Of a DNA stretch of 64,000 nucleotides, positions 10,839 through 23,798 are shown in pieces; the first letter of the stretch is position 1; the number at the start of each line of letters is the position of its first letter. Under the pieces are notes generated by a model, which was not told where the DNA came from, ran no database searches, and saw only the letters and a list, made by a program, of their open reading frames with translations. The DNA lies in assembly GCA_914767715.1 (NCBI GenBank), contig OU612070.1:2807501-2871500 (forward strand). The letters are read 5' to 3'. The translations under genes and the position numbers were made by a program. The stretch is from Membranipora membranacea (Eukaryota; Bryozoa; Gymnolaemata; Cheilostomatida; Membraniporidae).

Positions 10839-11671
10839 TAACTACTTTTTATAATTTCTTCAGCTGACCACACTATTTTTCTTTTGCCGTTGTTGTAATA
10901 CATGGTCTCACTGATACAATTGTTTGTATACTGATCAGTAAATTAAAATGCTTACATACATACATACATACACAACTGGTTTTACTACGCATATGTGGTT
11001 GAAGACAGGACTTTGATTCAGCCATTTCTTCTATTTTCCCTAAAAATATTTTTTGAAAAAAGTGTTATGAGGCACTGGATACGGGTTTCTTTTGTTTTAT
11101 ATACACATGGGTTTATCATAAACACAAAACTGAAGTTTTGTGGCTTATATAAAAAATATCATAATGTATAAATATCACCAGTTATACATCTCGAGTTGCA
11201 ATTGTTTGAAGTTTGTATTGTTATCCTGTATCAATACTGCTTTGTAAATCCCGGCAATGAATGGCATGGACTACATTGTTATTTGGGAAGATAACTCTTA
11301 CAAATAAGTCCTTGTACGTCGCGAACAAAATCTGTAGTATGTAACTACTTTTTATAATTTCTTCAGCTGACCACACTATTTTTCTTTTGCCGTTGTTGTA
11401 ATACATGGTCTCACTGATACAATTGTTTGTATACTGATCGGTAAATTGAAATGCTTACATACATACATACATACACAACTGGTTTTACTACGCATATGTG
11501 GTTGAAGACAGGACTTTGATTCAGCCATTTCTTCTATTTTCCCTAAAAACATTTTTTGAAAAAAGTGTTATGAGGCACTGGATACGGGTTTCTTCTGTTT
11601 TATATACACATGGGTTTATCATAAACACAAAACTGAAGTTTTGTGGCTTATTTAAAAAATATCATAATGTA
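10839..11671. repeat. Recent direct duplication, about 330 bp, period about 497 bp
   Basis: Copies at about 10839-11168 and 11336-11671 differ at only a handful of bases. Each includes a TACA microsatellite, a TGGTTTTACTACGCATATGTGG block and a CACTGGATACGGGTTTC block. The 167 bp between them is single copy. There are no TG..CA ends or target duplication, so I call it a local duplication rather than paired LTRs. Confidence 0.8.
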
Positions 11672-14600
11672 TCATGCACAATATAATAGAGCTCAAAATT
11701 GTGTTAATTTGTCATTATATGATGGCTGTATTGTGTACTATGATCACATTGGCTGTCTGGGCTAATACAATGTTTTACCAAGGAGTTTGAAAAAGGAGTG
11801 GAAACGGCCTCTCATTTCAAATTGTTGTTTGTCTCCACTGGTAATTGTCCTCTCTTTATCAGCAAAGGTTTTCAATGACCACAGCCAATCAGAGCAGAGA
11901 CTGCAGAGAGTGACTTCCTGCCAAAAAGAAGTACAACTTGAGTTGCTGTAATAGTTTTGATGAACTGTCCAATCAGCAAGAGCATAGTTGTGGAATCCCA
12001 TTTATCAAGATGGGCTCCACTGCAATTTTCCTAAAGTGTTTGAATCTCTTGAAAAGAAACCAAACTAAGTAGCAGAGAGATATAGATAGCACTCAGGTAT
12101 AGTCCATGTTTCAAACTATAGTCTAGTTTTACCTGGGACTCCAAAGCCCTCTGCAACTCATATGAGAAAGGGAAAGTTCAACTGCAGACATGGCGAACAT
12201 GACAAACGTGGTATGTTATGCCTCCCTTTGTCACTTAGGTGTTAAAAAGGGCTTATTTAAGTACTTTCGTCCAAGTGCTTTTGTCTGGTCTAAGTTCCTC
12301 ACATGGTTTTTAAATGGTGAATGAATGATTTATTTTCAGTCACTCTATCCCCCATCAAACATTTGCATTGGAATTATATCTCAATACCCTGCAAAAGTGG
12401 TTACTATATTACTAGCTATGTCTCATCTACACTTGTGGTGATTGACATCATGATATATTGTCTCTGGGTGTCTGAATATACCATTGAGTAAACAGGTCAA
12501 ATATTTTAATAATTTTCAACTGGAGACAGACATATAAAAAGACTGAGGACTTAAATGAATTTTAATGGAGGGACCAAATTAGTACAACCCTTGGAAGGAG
12601 CCTTGTTAAGTCACGGGCTTCATTTCGTTTCAACTCCCTCTCTGTAACTCCCTGGTTTTACCCTAAGAAAAACGGACTAGAATTGAGAATACAGGTTTCA
12701 TGGTTTTGAACCCGGGCCTCACGCATTGGAGTCATTGTCACTAGGCAAGCTATCCATTCATCGATTGGCCCCCAAATCGATGTTTACAACAACATATGGG
12801 GAATATAGTGAATGAGCACTTTGATCATATTGGCTGTATGATCAACAGAGAGTTATTATATACTCTGGAGTGGACGGTGTGTACAAAAAAAGCATCAGTC
12901 TTTGTACTACTTAATTATTGCGAAATCCAAAATACAGACAGAGTATGTTATCCATTCCCCTGAAGTTTTGTGGCATTTGTTCCTGTGATATTTCTACTAG
13001 TGTTATTTTTATCACATTGAAACAGAGGACTGTAATGCAGACCAATCAGATTCCAAGGGTGGCTTATATAATAGTTTCCCCCATGATTGCTTGTCACGTG
13101 ATGATGTCATTTTGCTTTACCTAGCTAGGTCTTTGCACTTTGCAGCATTTTTTGTTCAATAATTAAAGATTGCAGTTGGGTTATACCACCATTTTGCAAT
13201 TATAACCTTACAATCATTACGCTCATGATTGGGGGAGTATATCTGACCCTCCACAAGCACACGGCAATTTATGTTTGGTTAAATATCTTCTATTTGCTTG
13301 GTCCAAGAGTTCACTATGCCACTTGTAAAACTTTAATGATTTTGAAGGTTGTTTCTGGTCTAGAACCAACACTTTCTGTAATCAAATCATAAAACAGGGA
13401 ATCAATGAGTAGGTGATGGATTCAAAAGTTCTGTATTGGAGGATATGCAAAAATGGTTATCATACAAAATCATTGATGAGTGAACTGTATCTTAGATTTG
13501 AAAACGGACTTTTCGACTTTGTACGCTTACAAATCGGTAATCTCATATCAGTTGTAACTGTAAGGTACACCTGCAAAACCCAAAATGTGGTCGAGACAAA
13601 GACACAGCGCTCCATTTTGTATCTTAATACCAATTATACAAAGCAAGGCAGCAGGCCTTTGGTAAAACCGTTCTAAAGAGGGCAGCTTAGCCACGTGTAT
13701 CACAGTCTCGGAGCGTTTTGAACAGAGATTTTAGATTAAATTTTATTCAATGGGTCCCTGAGACTAGACCCAGGTTGGTTCGAGTTACCTCGGCCAGTCC
13801 CTTCTCAAATACAACACAAGGATTTAACTGGGATGTAAATCAATGCACAAAAAGCTGCCTAGAGCCAGTTATTGATACAAAGATATACTGATGGAATATC
13901 TCAAAAAATAGCCATACTGGTGTATTTTTCAGTCAGTGTAAACAACCTATTAGGCCAGCAGCAGCACCTCAATATTGTTTCATTGTGTGTAAGGATGATG
14001 AACAGAGAAAATTAATAGCAAATAATCAAATGATATTTATTATTGTTTCGATTTTTGAAGTGGTACTATTCCATAAGTGGGGCAATAAATAATGTTTTGC
14101 TAAAATTATTTTCTGATGCAGATTCTACAATATTTCTGCAGAACTAACTTGCAAAAGTTACTTGGCAACATTTAACCAATCAAAACGGATAATTTTGATG
14201 ATTAGCCAATGACAGTGCAGAGCATTTTTGTTTATAAAGATGGCCGCCAACCATGAGGCTTGCTGCATCAATTCCCACAACACAGAGCATATGATAAAAT
14301 CCACTGATTAAATTGTCACAACAGCAACTGAACAATGCTCTGAGCAAAGCTGAGGATTGGGTTTTGCTAGACAAACAGCCTGAGCTGCAGGAAGCTACTG
14401 AATTACTCTGGATCAGAGAGATTAGCTACCATCATAATAATGCATCATGATCATGGGATATATTATATATTGTGATAGAATGGAGAATGATGACAATAGA
14501 AATGAACATTCTTTCTATGCTCACAAAATCTGATATCTGAGATTTGCATAGCAAAACTAGTAGCTGCACAGAAAGTCCACATCAGGAAAAATGTGAGTGT

Positions 14601-14890
14601 TAAGATGAATGATTGTGATCGTTTACTTCACTTTCAGGTTTCAATGTTTTTGTTTCCTACAAGTACATTTATTTGTTTATTTCATGAACATACTAGTGTT
14701 TCTTCCAGTACTAGTAGCCTATCCTCATCCCAGGTGTTTCAATGTGATGGTAGGTTATCAATATTATTAGAAAATCAATAATTTAAAAAGATTGGGTTTA
14801 TGTAAAAAAAAATAGGTCTATGTAATTGTTGACCTTACTTTCAGCAAGGAGTAACTTCGCTATTACAGCTTACTCCAGTCCAAATCACAG
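11672..14890. other. Unassigned spacer
   Basis: No protein family was recognised. The one identifiable item is a tRNA-like sequence on the minus strand at 12697-12772 (B box GGGTTCAAAACC). Short open frames here (12918-13124, 13413-13676, 14180-14374) show no motif, codon bias or splice context that I can support. Confidence 0.4.
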
Positions 14891-14891
14891 G

Positions 14892-15007
14892 CCTTCTGTA
14901 GTTGGTGCAAGTCCAGTGGTCGAGTACCCCAGTGGTCAAGGCCTAAGAGAGAAAAGGCCTCGACCACTGGGGCACTCGACCACTGGACTTGCACCAACTA
15001 CAGAAAG
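14892..15007. repeat. Near-perfect palindrome, 53-bp arms and 10-bp loop
   Basis: The arms 14892-14944 and 14955-15007 match at about 50 of 53 positions. The stem includes GTAGTTGGTGCAAGTCCAGT, and the loop is AAGAGAGAAA. It would fold into a very stable hairpin. No target duplication was found. Confidence 0.85.
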
Positions 15008-16196
15008 ACTGTGGTCCAAATCACTACATTTAAAGCATGCCAGTTACTCATCAGCCTTTTAATGCTAGTGGGACTGGATTGCTGTTACTACTAGCAAGGC
15101 ATAACACTGCTGTTAGCATTATTAGTAGTGTTAATGTGTTGTGATAGCAGTGTTATCAAACTATCATTTATGTATTTAGAATGAAGATACATCTAGTAGT
15201 GATGATGACAACGGAAACAAGGCGACAGCTTGGTTACTCTTCACTGTTCAGTGTTTATGAATTACAGATGCTCGATTCGTTTTTTTTTTCAGCTGGCTTG
15301 TATCAAGCGGCTCAAGCTAATGAAATGGAGTGCTTACTATTATATATTTGAAAATTCTGATGATGTGGCAAGAGAAGCACACTACCATCAAATACTATTC
15401 CAGGAAGACTTATGAAAGGTGAAGGATAGTTCAAAACCTTGAAAACTCCAGAGGAGTAAATAGTTTGCTGGAGGAGATGTTCACCATTTCACACACTCCT
15501 AAGACAGGTGACATTCAAGCCTTATTTCATTTAGACTCTCACCTCAGCTTACCAAAAGTTATTGCTAGCTAACATTAAGTCACCCATAAACTAGCTAAAC
15601 CTCGCCAAATATGACTCCTCTAGGGTAACTATAGGTTATTTCTGTAGTGTTATATCTATTTCAGCACCTATGTTTTATTTAAAGAAGAGTCTGCTTGTAA
15701 AATATGTGTAGGGTGATGTCATAGGTCTAAGCAGTTGACATCCATTACAAGAAAGCCATAACCCCCCTTCCTCCCCCCTGTGTTTATATATCTACTCGCT
15801 TGTAATACGAATAACATATTCATCCAACATATTTGTTTTGCAAGCTTTTTAACTTAGCTGCTAGATGTGATGTGAGATAGAATCATTTTTTGTTCAAAGG
15901 TTGTTCTACCTCCTGCTGTTAACTTGAGTTGAGATCCAGTTATGCGATTATATTTCCGCTCCTTAATCTGAGTTTCATCATTCTTTCAGTGATACAGCGA
16001 AGGAGGAAGAACCACGCAAAAAGGCTTACAATAACTATTCCGATCATAGATCATTGCCAAAGTCCAAGACTAAGAAGCACCAAATTTAACAAGATGACCA
16101 AGTACAAAAATACTCTGTATGCATTTGTGTCAAAGCATGTTTTCACATGAATTTTATATTCTTGATGTCCTTTGTTGCATGCCCACACGTTGGCAT
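15008..16196. other. Unassigned spacer
   Basis: Two stretches look superficially like exons after pyrimidine-rich acceptors: 15293-15412, ending in a stop, and 15990-16150, ending in a stop. Neither encodes a recognisable domain and I cannot join them to anything. Confidence 0.3.
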
Positions 16197-16670
16197 AGGT
16201 CACATTGCAGGTATGTGTTTTACTGCTGTATATATTCATTTGATACAGGCTTGTACCAATATCTACTTTCCAATTAGTCAATGAAGAGGATTTGTACCTG
16301 GAATGTATTTATCAATACTGGTTTTCACAGCAGGAAATACTCGTTTTTTTTGCTTTCCTTCTTGTTTACACAGGTCATATTATTGTTGGTATTCACTTAT
16401 TGTATTTTTATGTAACAATTTTATATATGTTTGTACATATATCTCACCTTCTAATTAGTCATTGACTGGATTTTTACCTTGATAAAGAATGTATTATATC
16501 AATACAGGTTTTTGATGCATTTGATAAGCACATTAGTTTGTCTTTCTTTGCTTTCCTTCACGTTGACACTGGTCACATTGTGGATATATCTTTGTTTATA
16601 CTGGTGTGTACTTGTATTGCACCTCTAAATAAGTCAATAAAGAGGATCTGTTTGTGCCTTGGTAGATAAT
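16197..16670. repeat. Degenerate tandem repeat, about 175-200-bp unit, 2.6 copies
   Basis: Units starting near 16197, 16373 and 16572 share GGTCAYATT near the start and a central AATTAGTCAWTGA or AATAAGTCAATAA block followed by GGAT. Units 1 and 2 also share a TTTGCTTTCCTTC end. Confidence 0.65.
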
Positions 16671-16904
16671 ACACATACAGAATGCTCATTAAAAAACGAA
16701 ATTTTGCAACTTTTTTGTCTTTTCTTAGCCTCTGTAGAAAGAATATGCACTCTGAGAGTTATGAACTTTACATAATTGGATTCGCAGCGAAATTCGGGTC
16801 TAGTTTCACTCAATTCTAGGTAACCCCAGAGAGATAATTATTATTTAATGCAATTTTTTGATCACTCATTGGCAAGAAGTTTCTGGACTCTACCTGTTTA
16901 TCGC

Positions 16905-18104
16905 ATCTTAACAGTTTTTCACATCTTAACTGGATCCACCCTGTCCCCATATATTCCCAATTCATAATTAGACTGCTACCAGTTATTTTATATTAGGGTC
17001 TTCTTATAAAAAGATAATGAAAATCACATATGAAGTTTATTTATCGCTGTTATTCTGGAAAGGTTACGCAAAACCTATTTTTATGCCACAACTGTGTTTG
17101 AGGGGTGTCTACAATCTGTCTGTAAAACGTCAATAGATGGATTAAGCAGTATATTTTCTCAAAAACCACTCAAGATATGCATGATATTGCTAAAAAAAAT
17201 TCAATGACGCCGCATCATTCTATGATCTTTGCCGAAAGAGGTTAAATGGTAAAAACGCTCTATATACCCCCTTTTCCACGTTTCTTACTTGGATCCGCCC
17301 CCTTTTGCCCCATCTGTAAAATAGTACATATGCGCCATCAGAACGGCCATAAAAACTACCCCAGACAAAAGCGGTGGATGCTCATGTTTGAAGGCCAGTT
17401 TGCATTGTACGCAATTGTGTGGATGCCTGCAATGCGACAATGGCAGGGACGACACTCAGCAATATGAGTATGACCAAATTACCGATGATGAAGACCTTGA
17501 CCTTTAAACTAGTATGAATTTGCATACTTTCTTTGTTTTGTTTTAGCAGTGATACTTATGTCCTATTTAAAATAGCTATTAAATTCAAAATATATAATCA
17601 GATTACACGCTTTACCAGAATAAAACTTCATAAACGTTTACCTGTTTTTCACATCCCAACTGGACCCACCCCTTTCTCATATTTATTCTCAATTTATTAT
17701 TACACTGCTACCAGATACTTTATGATGGGGTCTTTTTATAAACAAATCATGAAAAATGACATGAGAAGTACATTTATCACTGTTATTCTTGCATGCTTGC
17801 ACAAAACCTATTATTATGCCGCAACTGTGTTCGAGGGGTGACTACAATTTGTCTGTAAAACGTCAACCATTGGGTTTAGCAGTATGATATTTTCCCAAAA
17901 ACTACTCAAGATATGCATGATATTGATAAAAAAAATTCAATGACACTGCTTCATTCTATGAACTTTGCCAAGCGAAGTTAAATTGCAAAAAACGCCCTTT
18001 TAACCCCCTTTTCCGTGTTTCTTACTTGGATTCGCCCCTTTTTGCCCCATTTGTGAAATGGTACATATGCGTCATCAGAACGGCCATAAAAAACTACACC
18101 AGAT
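16905..18104. repeat. Two direct repeats of about 460 bp flanking a 275-bp unique block
   Basis: Copies at 16905-17363 and 17640-18104 are roughly 85-90 percent alike by eye (shared words such as CTGTCTGTAAAACGTCAA and CATCAGAACGGCCATAAAAA). The block between them holds the end of a cysteine-rich reading frame. The layout could be a tandem duplication or the terminal repeats of an unknown element. Confidence 0.7.
17363..17506 (+). pseudogene. Short cysteine-rich C-terminal coding relic (CXC-like)
   Basis: In one frame this block reads GGCSCLKASLHCTQLCGCLQ, then CDN, and ends in an acidic tail TDDEDLDL before a TAA at 17504-17506. The spacing of cysteines (CxC, about 8, CxxxCxCxxC) resembles half of a tesmin/TSO1-type CXC motif, a form also seen at the C-terminus of some transposon proteins. 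The frame runs back only to a stop near 17321. Origin is unknown; the acidic tail and stop suggest the true end of a protein. Confidence 0.4.
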
Positions 18105-19409
18105 ACAGTCTTCAATTTTCTCTGTTCAAGACACTTACACAGATGTAATTTTTAGAGCCTTTTATGTATAGCCGCTGCTGGCCTATATCTGTTCTCTTAC
18201 ATGATTATTCACCTTTTATTCACATTCAACACAAAACAGCGAAGCAGCTTTATTTTAGTGTTTTGATTCCCAATTGCAAAACATGTTGATTCATTACTGT
18301 CCGCACATCTCTTGGGGATTTTTAGTCCTTTGTGTGACCATGGCTATTACAGTGGGGTGGCTGCCTCGGTGTGTCCGGTTATGTTAGCCTTGTTTTTGGG
18401 TCTCATTGTCCGGCATGAATCAATTTCATAACATTGAGACACTAACAAGCCCTATTTTTACCTTTTCTATTATTATAATCCTGGTACAGTAACAACAACT
18501 ACCATATAATAGCACTGACTTACTCATATAGAATTCAGTTTACTAAACAGTGCTCACTTGATACAGATCGCTGTCATTTTATCTATATCATGTCATATCA
18601 AACAAGCTACCAAAGAATACTACTGACAACGTATACAAGAGACCACAGGGGTTTGTCTTCATCTCGGCGACAGATATTGATTCTTTATCACATTTGATGT
18701 TCAAACCTTATATACTTTTTATATTCAGCATTTGATGTACCTCACAACAAATTACATAACATATATTATCCATTTTATCAACTATTGTCATTATTTACAG
18801 TTTTTACACGCATCATCATAAAGTTTTCTCAAATCCGACCATCAATAAAGGAACAGTTAGATTCCAGCAAATGTTAATTGTCACTCTGATCTGCCGTGTT
18901 GAAAGCCACTTCTCCTAATGTATACGCGGCCAGTTACAGTAAAAACTCTCAACTCTACGACGACACGTCTAGATCCTAAACTCAAAGATCCTAGCTCACG
19001 CTACTCTAGCCTCTGATGCCGTATTACCTCGCCTTAGCTGCAGTTATACCCATCATTGGCACACAAAGTTAACAAGAAAGAACACTAACAATACAGAAGG
19101 TAGAGCAAGGTCTGAGTTATCAGTCTTAAATTTCAGAACATAGTCAGCAGAAAGCACCATCAACTATTGAGTTCAAAATACTTTCTCTCTCCACCACCTC
19201 TGCCCTGTAACCAACTTTAATGAAGTATAATCCGCAAGACTGAAATTTAGATTTATCTTTGCTGGAGCATAATGATTACCCTGTTGTTATAATATTGTAA
19301 TGTTTGCGATACAATTTCACTACAAGAAGGTCCATGTCATTTGAAGTCAACGGATAATCAGATCTACTCGAAACAAATTTCAACAAGACAGAGAGACAAG
19401 AATATTTTT
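18105..19409. other. Unassigned spacer
   Basis: I found no domain, splice structure or repeat here that I can support. Pyrimidine-rich stretches occur, but the open frames are short and featureless. Confidence 0.4.
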
Positions 19410-19559
19410 ACCAATTTGAACATATGCATGCCCAGCATGGTTTACATACGCCATCAGACTTCCAAAGACCGACTCGAGCGCCACCAAAGCCTGTCTTCAG
19501 ATTATCTATCCAACAACCAAGTCCTACACTGAGAGACTATTCAGAGCTGACATACCACA

Positions 19560-20035
19560 TCTGGTGGATCGAATTTCTGAGCTTTGCACCGGCTATGCAG
19601 CAAAGATTGAGAGAAACCCATTGCACGGCCTGAACAGTCTCATACCACCTCAACCATCTCTCAACCAAAGACACTCCATCCGTCTCGCTGACAAAATAAC
19701 ATTCCAGCTTAGAACTTTTAATGCGATAACGCATTATTGTCACCTTTAGTATCATTTTTACAAAATATTTTCCTGACTGACACAGACAACTATTCATGCA
19801 TATCTTATGTACATCACAACCTCATTGGTATCAAATGATATATCGGTGGGATCAATAAAGTATATATTATTATTATTATCATAATTAAGTCATCTTAAGT
19901 ATGATCTTTACAAAATTATCACCTGACTGACACAAACAACTATTCATGCATATCTTACGTACATCACAACCTCATAGGTATCAAATGATATATCGGTGGA
20001 TCAATAAAGTATATATTATTATTATCATCATAATT
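19560..20035 (+). mobile_element. Possible LINE 3' end with duplicated tail
   Basis: A frame ending at 19749 (DRISELCTGYAAKIERNPLH onwards) vaguely resembles LINE ORF2 C-termini. It is followed by a tail ending GGGATCAATAAAGTATA plus (ATT)n, typical of LINE 3' ends. The tail is present twice in tandem, at about 19742-19885 and 19889-20033. The clade and upstream limit are not visible. Confidence 0.4.
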
Positions 20036-20849
20036 CCGATGCCCACAATATTCAAAATAAGAGTCCAATCGATTCGGAGAGGGGTGGATTTGAATGGAGT
20101 TTTCTGATATGGTAATTGTGACCATGTTCTGATTGTTGTTTATTTATGCAAAGTAGATGTGATGGCAGCTTCAGCATCATATATCAGATGCAATGGCGGT
20201 TGGCAATGTTTAAATTTTTTGCAAAATACGTAAAGGAATGCAATCGCTAAAAGGAAGACAAATGTTTCAAATGTATATCACAAAGAAAAAGTAGGAACAC
20301 ATGCTTTGAAACAACCAGAGTTAGCATACCACAGAACTCCAACAGCCTCGAGCAGCAAACCCCTATGATTGATAAAAATGATACTTGCAAGCCCAATGAT
20401 GATGTCAATGATGCAAGCACTAACAATGCACATAAAGATTTTTTGTGTCATTGACATTTATGCTATGACTAATAATTAGGACAACAATTGATGCTAATTG
20501 TGTGCACATTGTCCATACTATATTTATAGTATAAAATAACTCCATGGGAATAGCTCAGTAGCTTATGCTGAGGGGTCTTTCATAAGCAGCCAAAATCACT
20601 ATCTGATCGCTCCTATGCTACCTGCTATGCTCTCGCTTTCAGATCGCGCAGTTACTTGATGGAACTATATAAATTCTGAGTGAGCGATTTGGAAGCGATC
20701 TTGTCTAATTGAAAGACCAAATGAGTGAAAGTTTAGAGTAATATGATAGTGATAACTTGATTGAGTAAAGGATCGCTGTTTCTAATTTGAAGAACACCCT
20801 GGATCCTTTCCTCAGTCCCACATATCACTGTAAGACAATGGGGTTCAAT
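20036..20849. other. Unassigned spacer
   Basis: No gene or repeat family recognised. The stretch ends at the target duplication of the hAT element (GGTTCAAT, 20842-20849). Confidence 0.4.
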
Positions 20850-22448
20850 AAGGGGTGGAACGGGTCGGAAATTTTGACACTGGGTCGGGTACGGCACTTG
20901 AGGAAAAAAACGATACCGGGTCGGCACCGGGTCGGGTTTGCGTGATGACGCGCAAACGGTACAACTAAAGATCATCGTAATGACACCTCACTAGGTTTGT
21001 GGTTTGTCACCATGCCAGCATTTGATGGATATTGCAAATATGCTCCTAAATTTTATTCGTTACTTATTTTCTTTACATACCGGTGAGTGATTTTGATGAT
21101 TGCAACTTGCAAGCATAGTCTAAAAACATCCGCTGGTCTAAATCCTGACCATCAGTATAAAGAACGGTAAAACATACATGATAATAATAAAATGTAACAA
21201 ACAATGTCATCAACCTTTGTGCACTGATGACCAGACGCCACTTTTATAAGTGATACACACAGATAACCATGGTAAAATAGCTCAAACTCAGGGAAGAAAA
21301 CCCCTTCGCATAGCAGTCCCTCTTGTATTCAATAGTCACTTTATTTATAATTATCCATAAATACCCTTTAACACTAGCAGCATGAGTGATTGTTAACTGC
21401 AGTTGACGGAGATTTTTGTTCAAAAAATAATTTTCTTCACTAAGCTGGGATCTATTCTGCTTCTCTGGGCGGATAGAACTAATCCAGCAGTGGAAAACAC
21501 CCGCTCTGCAGCAACATATGTACCCTGGATAGCCAGGTAGCAAGTGGCTTCTGTTTGTTGACACATTGGGAGATGGTAGGCTGAGCTGTGGAGGTGCTGC
21601 TGCTTGGAGTGGAGGAAGACTGGGGTGCAGCTGTAGGGGGATACAGTTCCTTGAATTTGGCATCATGATACCTAGCTATGTGTCTCTTCATGCTGGATGC
21701 TGATCCATCTTTCCTTACCAGTTGATAGAACCTTCTTGCATATGTTGCATTCCACCTTGTTTTGACCAGACCTAGCAAACACTTTCCAGCATTGACTGAT
21801 ACTCATTTTGGATTAGGTGTATCTTATCTATCTGTCCAAGCAAGGAGTAAAATTAGTGTGTGGTTGGTCCCAGTAGATCAAACCAAAATTTTCTTTCTCC
21901 ACCGGACTCAAGTGACTGTAAAAAATTCAGTACAAACAACTGCATCCAATTAATAATCTTGGTAAGATCAATCGTGCTAGTTTCACCTGCAAGCGTTAGA
22001 TCTAGCCTGTAGACCAAGCTTCCTCAACCCACAAGTCTAAGAGATTGGCGTTACCGTGAGCTCCACATCTTATCATTGTTTACAAAGTAAGAATCTTAGG
22101 TTAAGTCACATTGAAGAAGAACTAAAGAAAACTGAAGACGACAGAAATCTAATTGTGTGAAAAGTTTGCAAATAAATGGTGTTATGACCTAGATGATACA
22201 ACAAAACAGTGAATACAGCCACATGAAAGGGCTCATGTTGCAGAGGTATGCTAATTATATTGATCTTCATTTAGATGAAGTGAATTCATGTGATAAAAGG
22301 ACATTGTAGTTTGCAAATACATAATAATGGCTAAATATCGGCATAGTGATTGGCACTTCAAACAAGTCAAACCCGACTTGTCCCGGTGTCAAACCCGAGA
22401 TAACAAACTCGAGATTCAGTACCGGGTGTGATACTCGTTCCACCCCTA
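20850..22448 (-). mobile_element. Internally deleted hAT transposon (1,599 bp)
   Basis: The 8-bp duplication GGTTCAAT flanks the element (20842-20849 and 22449-22456). The ends are AAGGGGTGGAACG on the left and TAGGGGTGGAACG read from the right. The subterminal regions are dense in GGGTCGGGT and CGGGT words. Pieces of a hAT transposase are on the minus strand. The ends match those of the element at 2472-3423, so both belong to one group. Confidence 0.9.
21410..21778 (-). pseudogene. hAT transposase relic: BED-finger end joined to the dimerisation domain
   Basis: Reading leftwards from 21778, the first part shows a BED-finger-like C-terminus (SSMKRHIARYH, an HxxxxH pair) and a serine/proline linker. 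After a frame change near 21540 comes the classic hAT C-terminal dimerisation segment: YVAAERVFSTAG at about 21495-21530, then AQRSRIDPSLVKK and FLNKNLRQL. The whole catalytic core between them is missing. The BED cysteines are not apparent. It could at most be a DNA-binding or dimerising fragment. Confidence 0.82.
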
Positions 22449-23203
22449 GGTTCAATACCAGGTTCAACCTGTCAATATGGCACTATAGCTTCAATACTTT
22501 GAACCCAATGGTAACTAATGGATTAATGGTTACTTTCAAAAATTGAAAATAACACCAACTCGCTATTACAAGATTATTTCACATGTGAGTTGTTCACTCT
22601 CGATACAAGATAGCACAACTCCTAGCTTGAAAATGAGCTACCCTTGGTGATAACATCTAGTATGCAACAGATGAAGCTTGATACTCACAGGCTGTAAACA
22701 TAAAGTATAGGTTACTAAGGGCAGCATATTATCTAACAGTAAAATATACGGTTCTAGTTGGAAAGGTGTCCCAATAAGGTCAGGTTCACACTAAACACCT
22801 TATTCTAAGCACATCAATAGAAAATGGCTGCAATACATTCCTGTACCTTGAATATTTGGTTAGTTTGTACTATTTAATAATACAATAACTCACATAACTG
22901 ATCAGCAGTGAAAGTTTTGAAGTTCATTCATTTCAACCCCCGACTTTTGTTCAAGCGGCAGCTTGATTTGCTTTTGTCAGCAGATGATTGGTGCTGCTAC
23001 TTTATCAGTTACGTTACGAAATTAAAACCTTGCATTGTGATGTACAGTCTAATAGACAGTTTTCTGAGCTCTGATTTAGGCCTCTATTTGGAGTTGTCCT
23101 CTCTCCACTTTGGTACTTTTAACCCACGCCACATAGGAAAAACGTGCTGAAAAGAGGGTTATCTTGAAATCCGCTTATAGTAGGATGAAAAGGATTTTTG
23201 ATT

Positions 23204-23410
23204 CAGAATCTGCACCATTGAAAACTGATAGGGACATAGTTTGGGAAATATTTTTGGTATTCGGCTAGACAATTATATCAATTTCTGCCAGTTTTGCAGA
23301 CCATTTAGCAGAATTTTTCTTGAATTTCGTCACTAAAATTATGATTTATCAACATTCAAGCCTCCTAGGATTTGGAAACCCTGTCCCACTAAACTGTCTA
23401 TTGCTACCAC
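23204..23410. mobile_element. Short MITE-like repeat, second copy at 44190-44404
   Basis: The two sequences share GTTTGGGAAA, GGCAGAATTTTT-like and TCAACATTCAAGCCTCC blocks. The left end here is CACCATTGAAAACTGATAGG. The right end of the other copy reads inwards as CACCATTGAAAACCCTGAGA, giving a likely inverted terminal repeat. The repeat is absent from the matching position in copy B's upstream block (about 51900-52000). Confidence 0.55.
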
Positions 23411-23798
23411 AGTGACATTATGTTCTTTGATAATATTGTTTAAGGTCTAGTGGGCATATCACATCATAAACTTTACTATCTCGGATTTATTTTAGAAACA
23501 TTTCCCACATGATTCTTCGTTGTTATCTGCAAGGATTCAGTTTGCCTGTCTTATCAATACAAGTATGATGGTACCTCATACTTCAGGTAGATATCATGGT
23601 TCAATCAAGTAGGGAATCACACAAGGGTGATAACTGATACTTCTAGGCACAAGGATCCTGCTCAAAACTTGAGATATGCCTAAATAGTGTGACCCCAAAT
23701 TTCTTTTATTCTGTGAACAGCGAAGTAACGACGAAGCAGTAAATAGTTAGATAGCTACATATTATAAAAGCATTAATAAGTTATTTTCCAGATTATGC

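Noticed and set aside
10839-11671. Paired LTRs of a small retrotransposon
   Set aside because: No TG..CA ends, primer site, polypurine tract or target duplication.
14216-14260. Start of a gene at AAGATGGCCGCC (14238-14249)
   Set aside because: Good start context, but the frame soon stops and no splice structure or domain follows.
21244-21666. 140-residue minus-strand open frame as a gene
   Set aside because: It reads the wrong frame across the hAT dimerisation segment; the true frame gives AAERVFSTAG.
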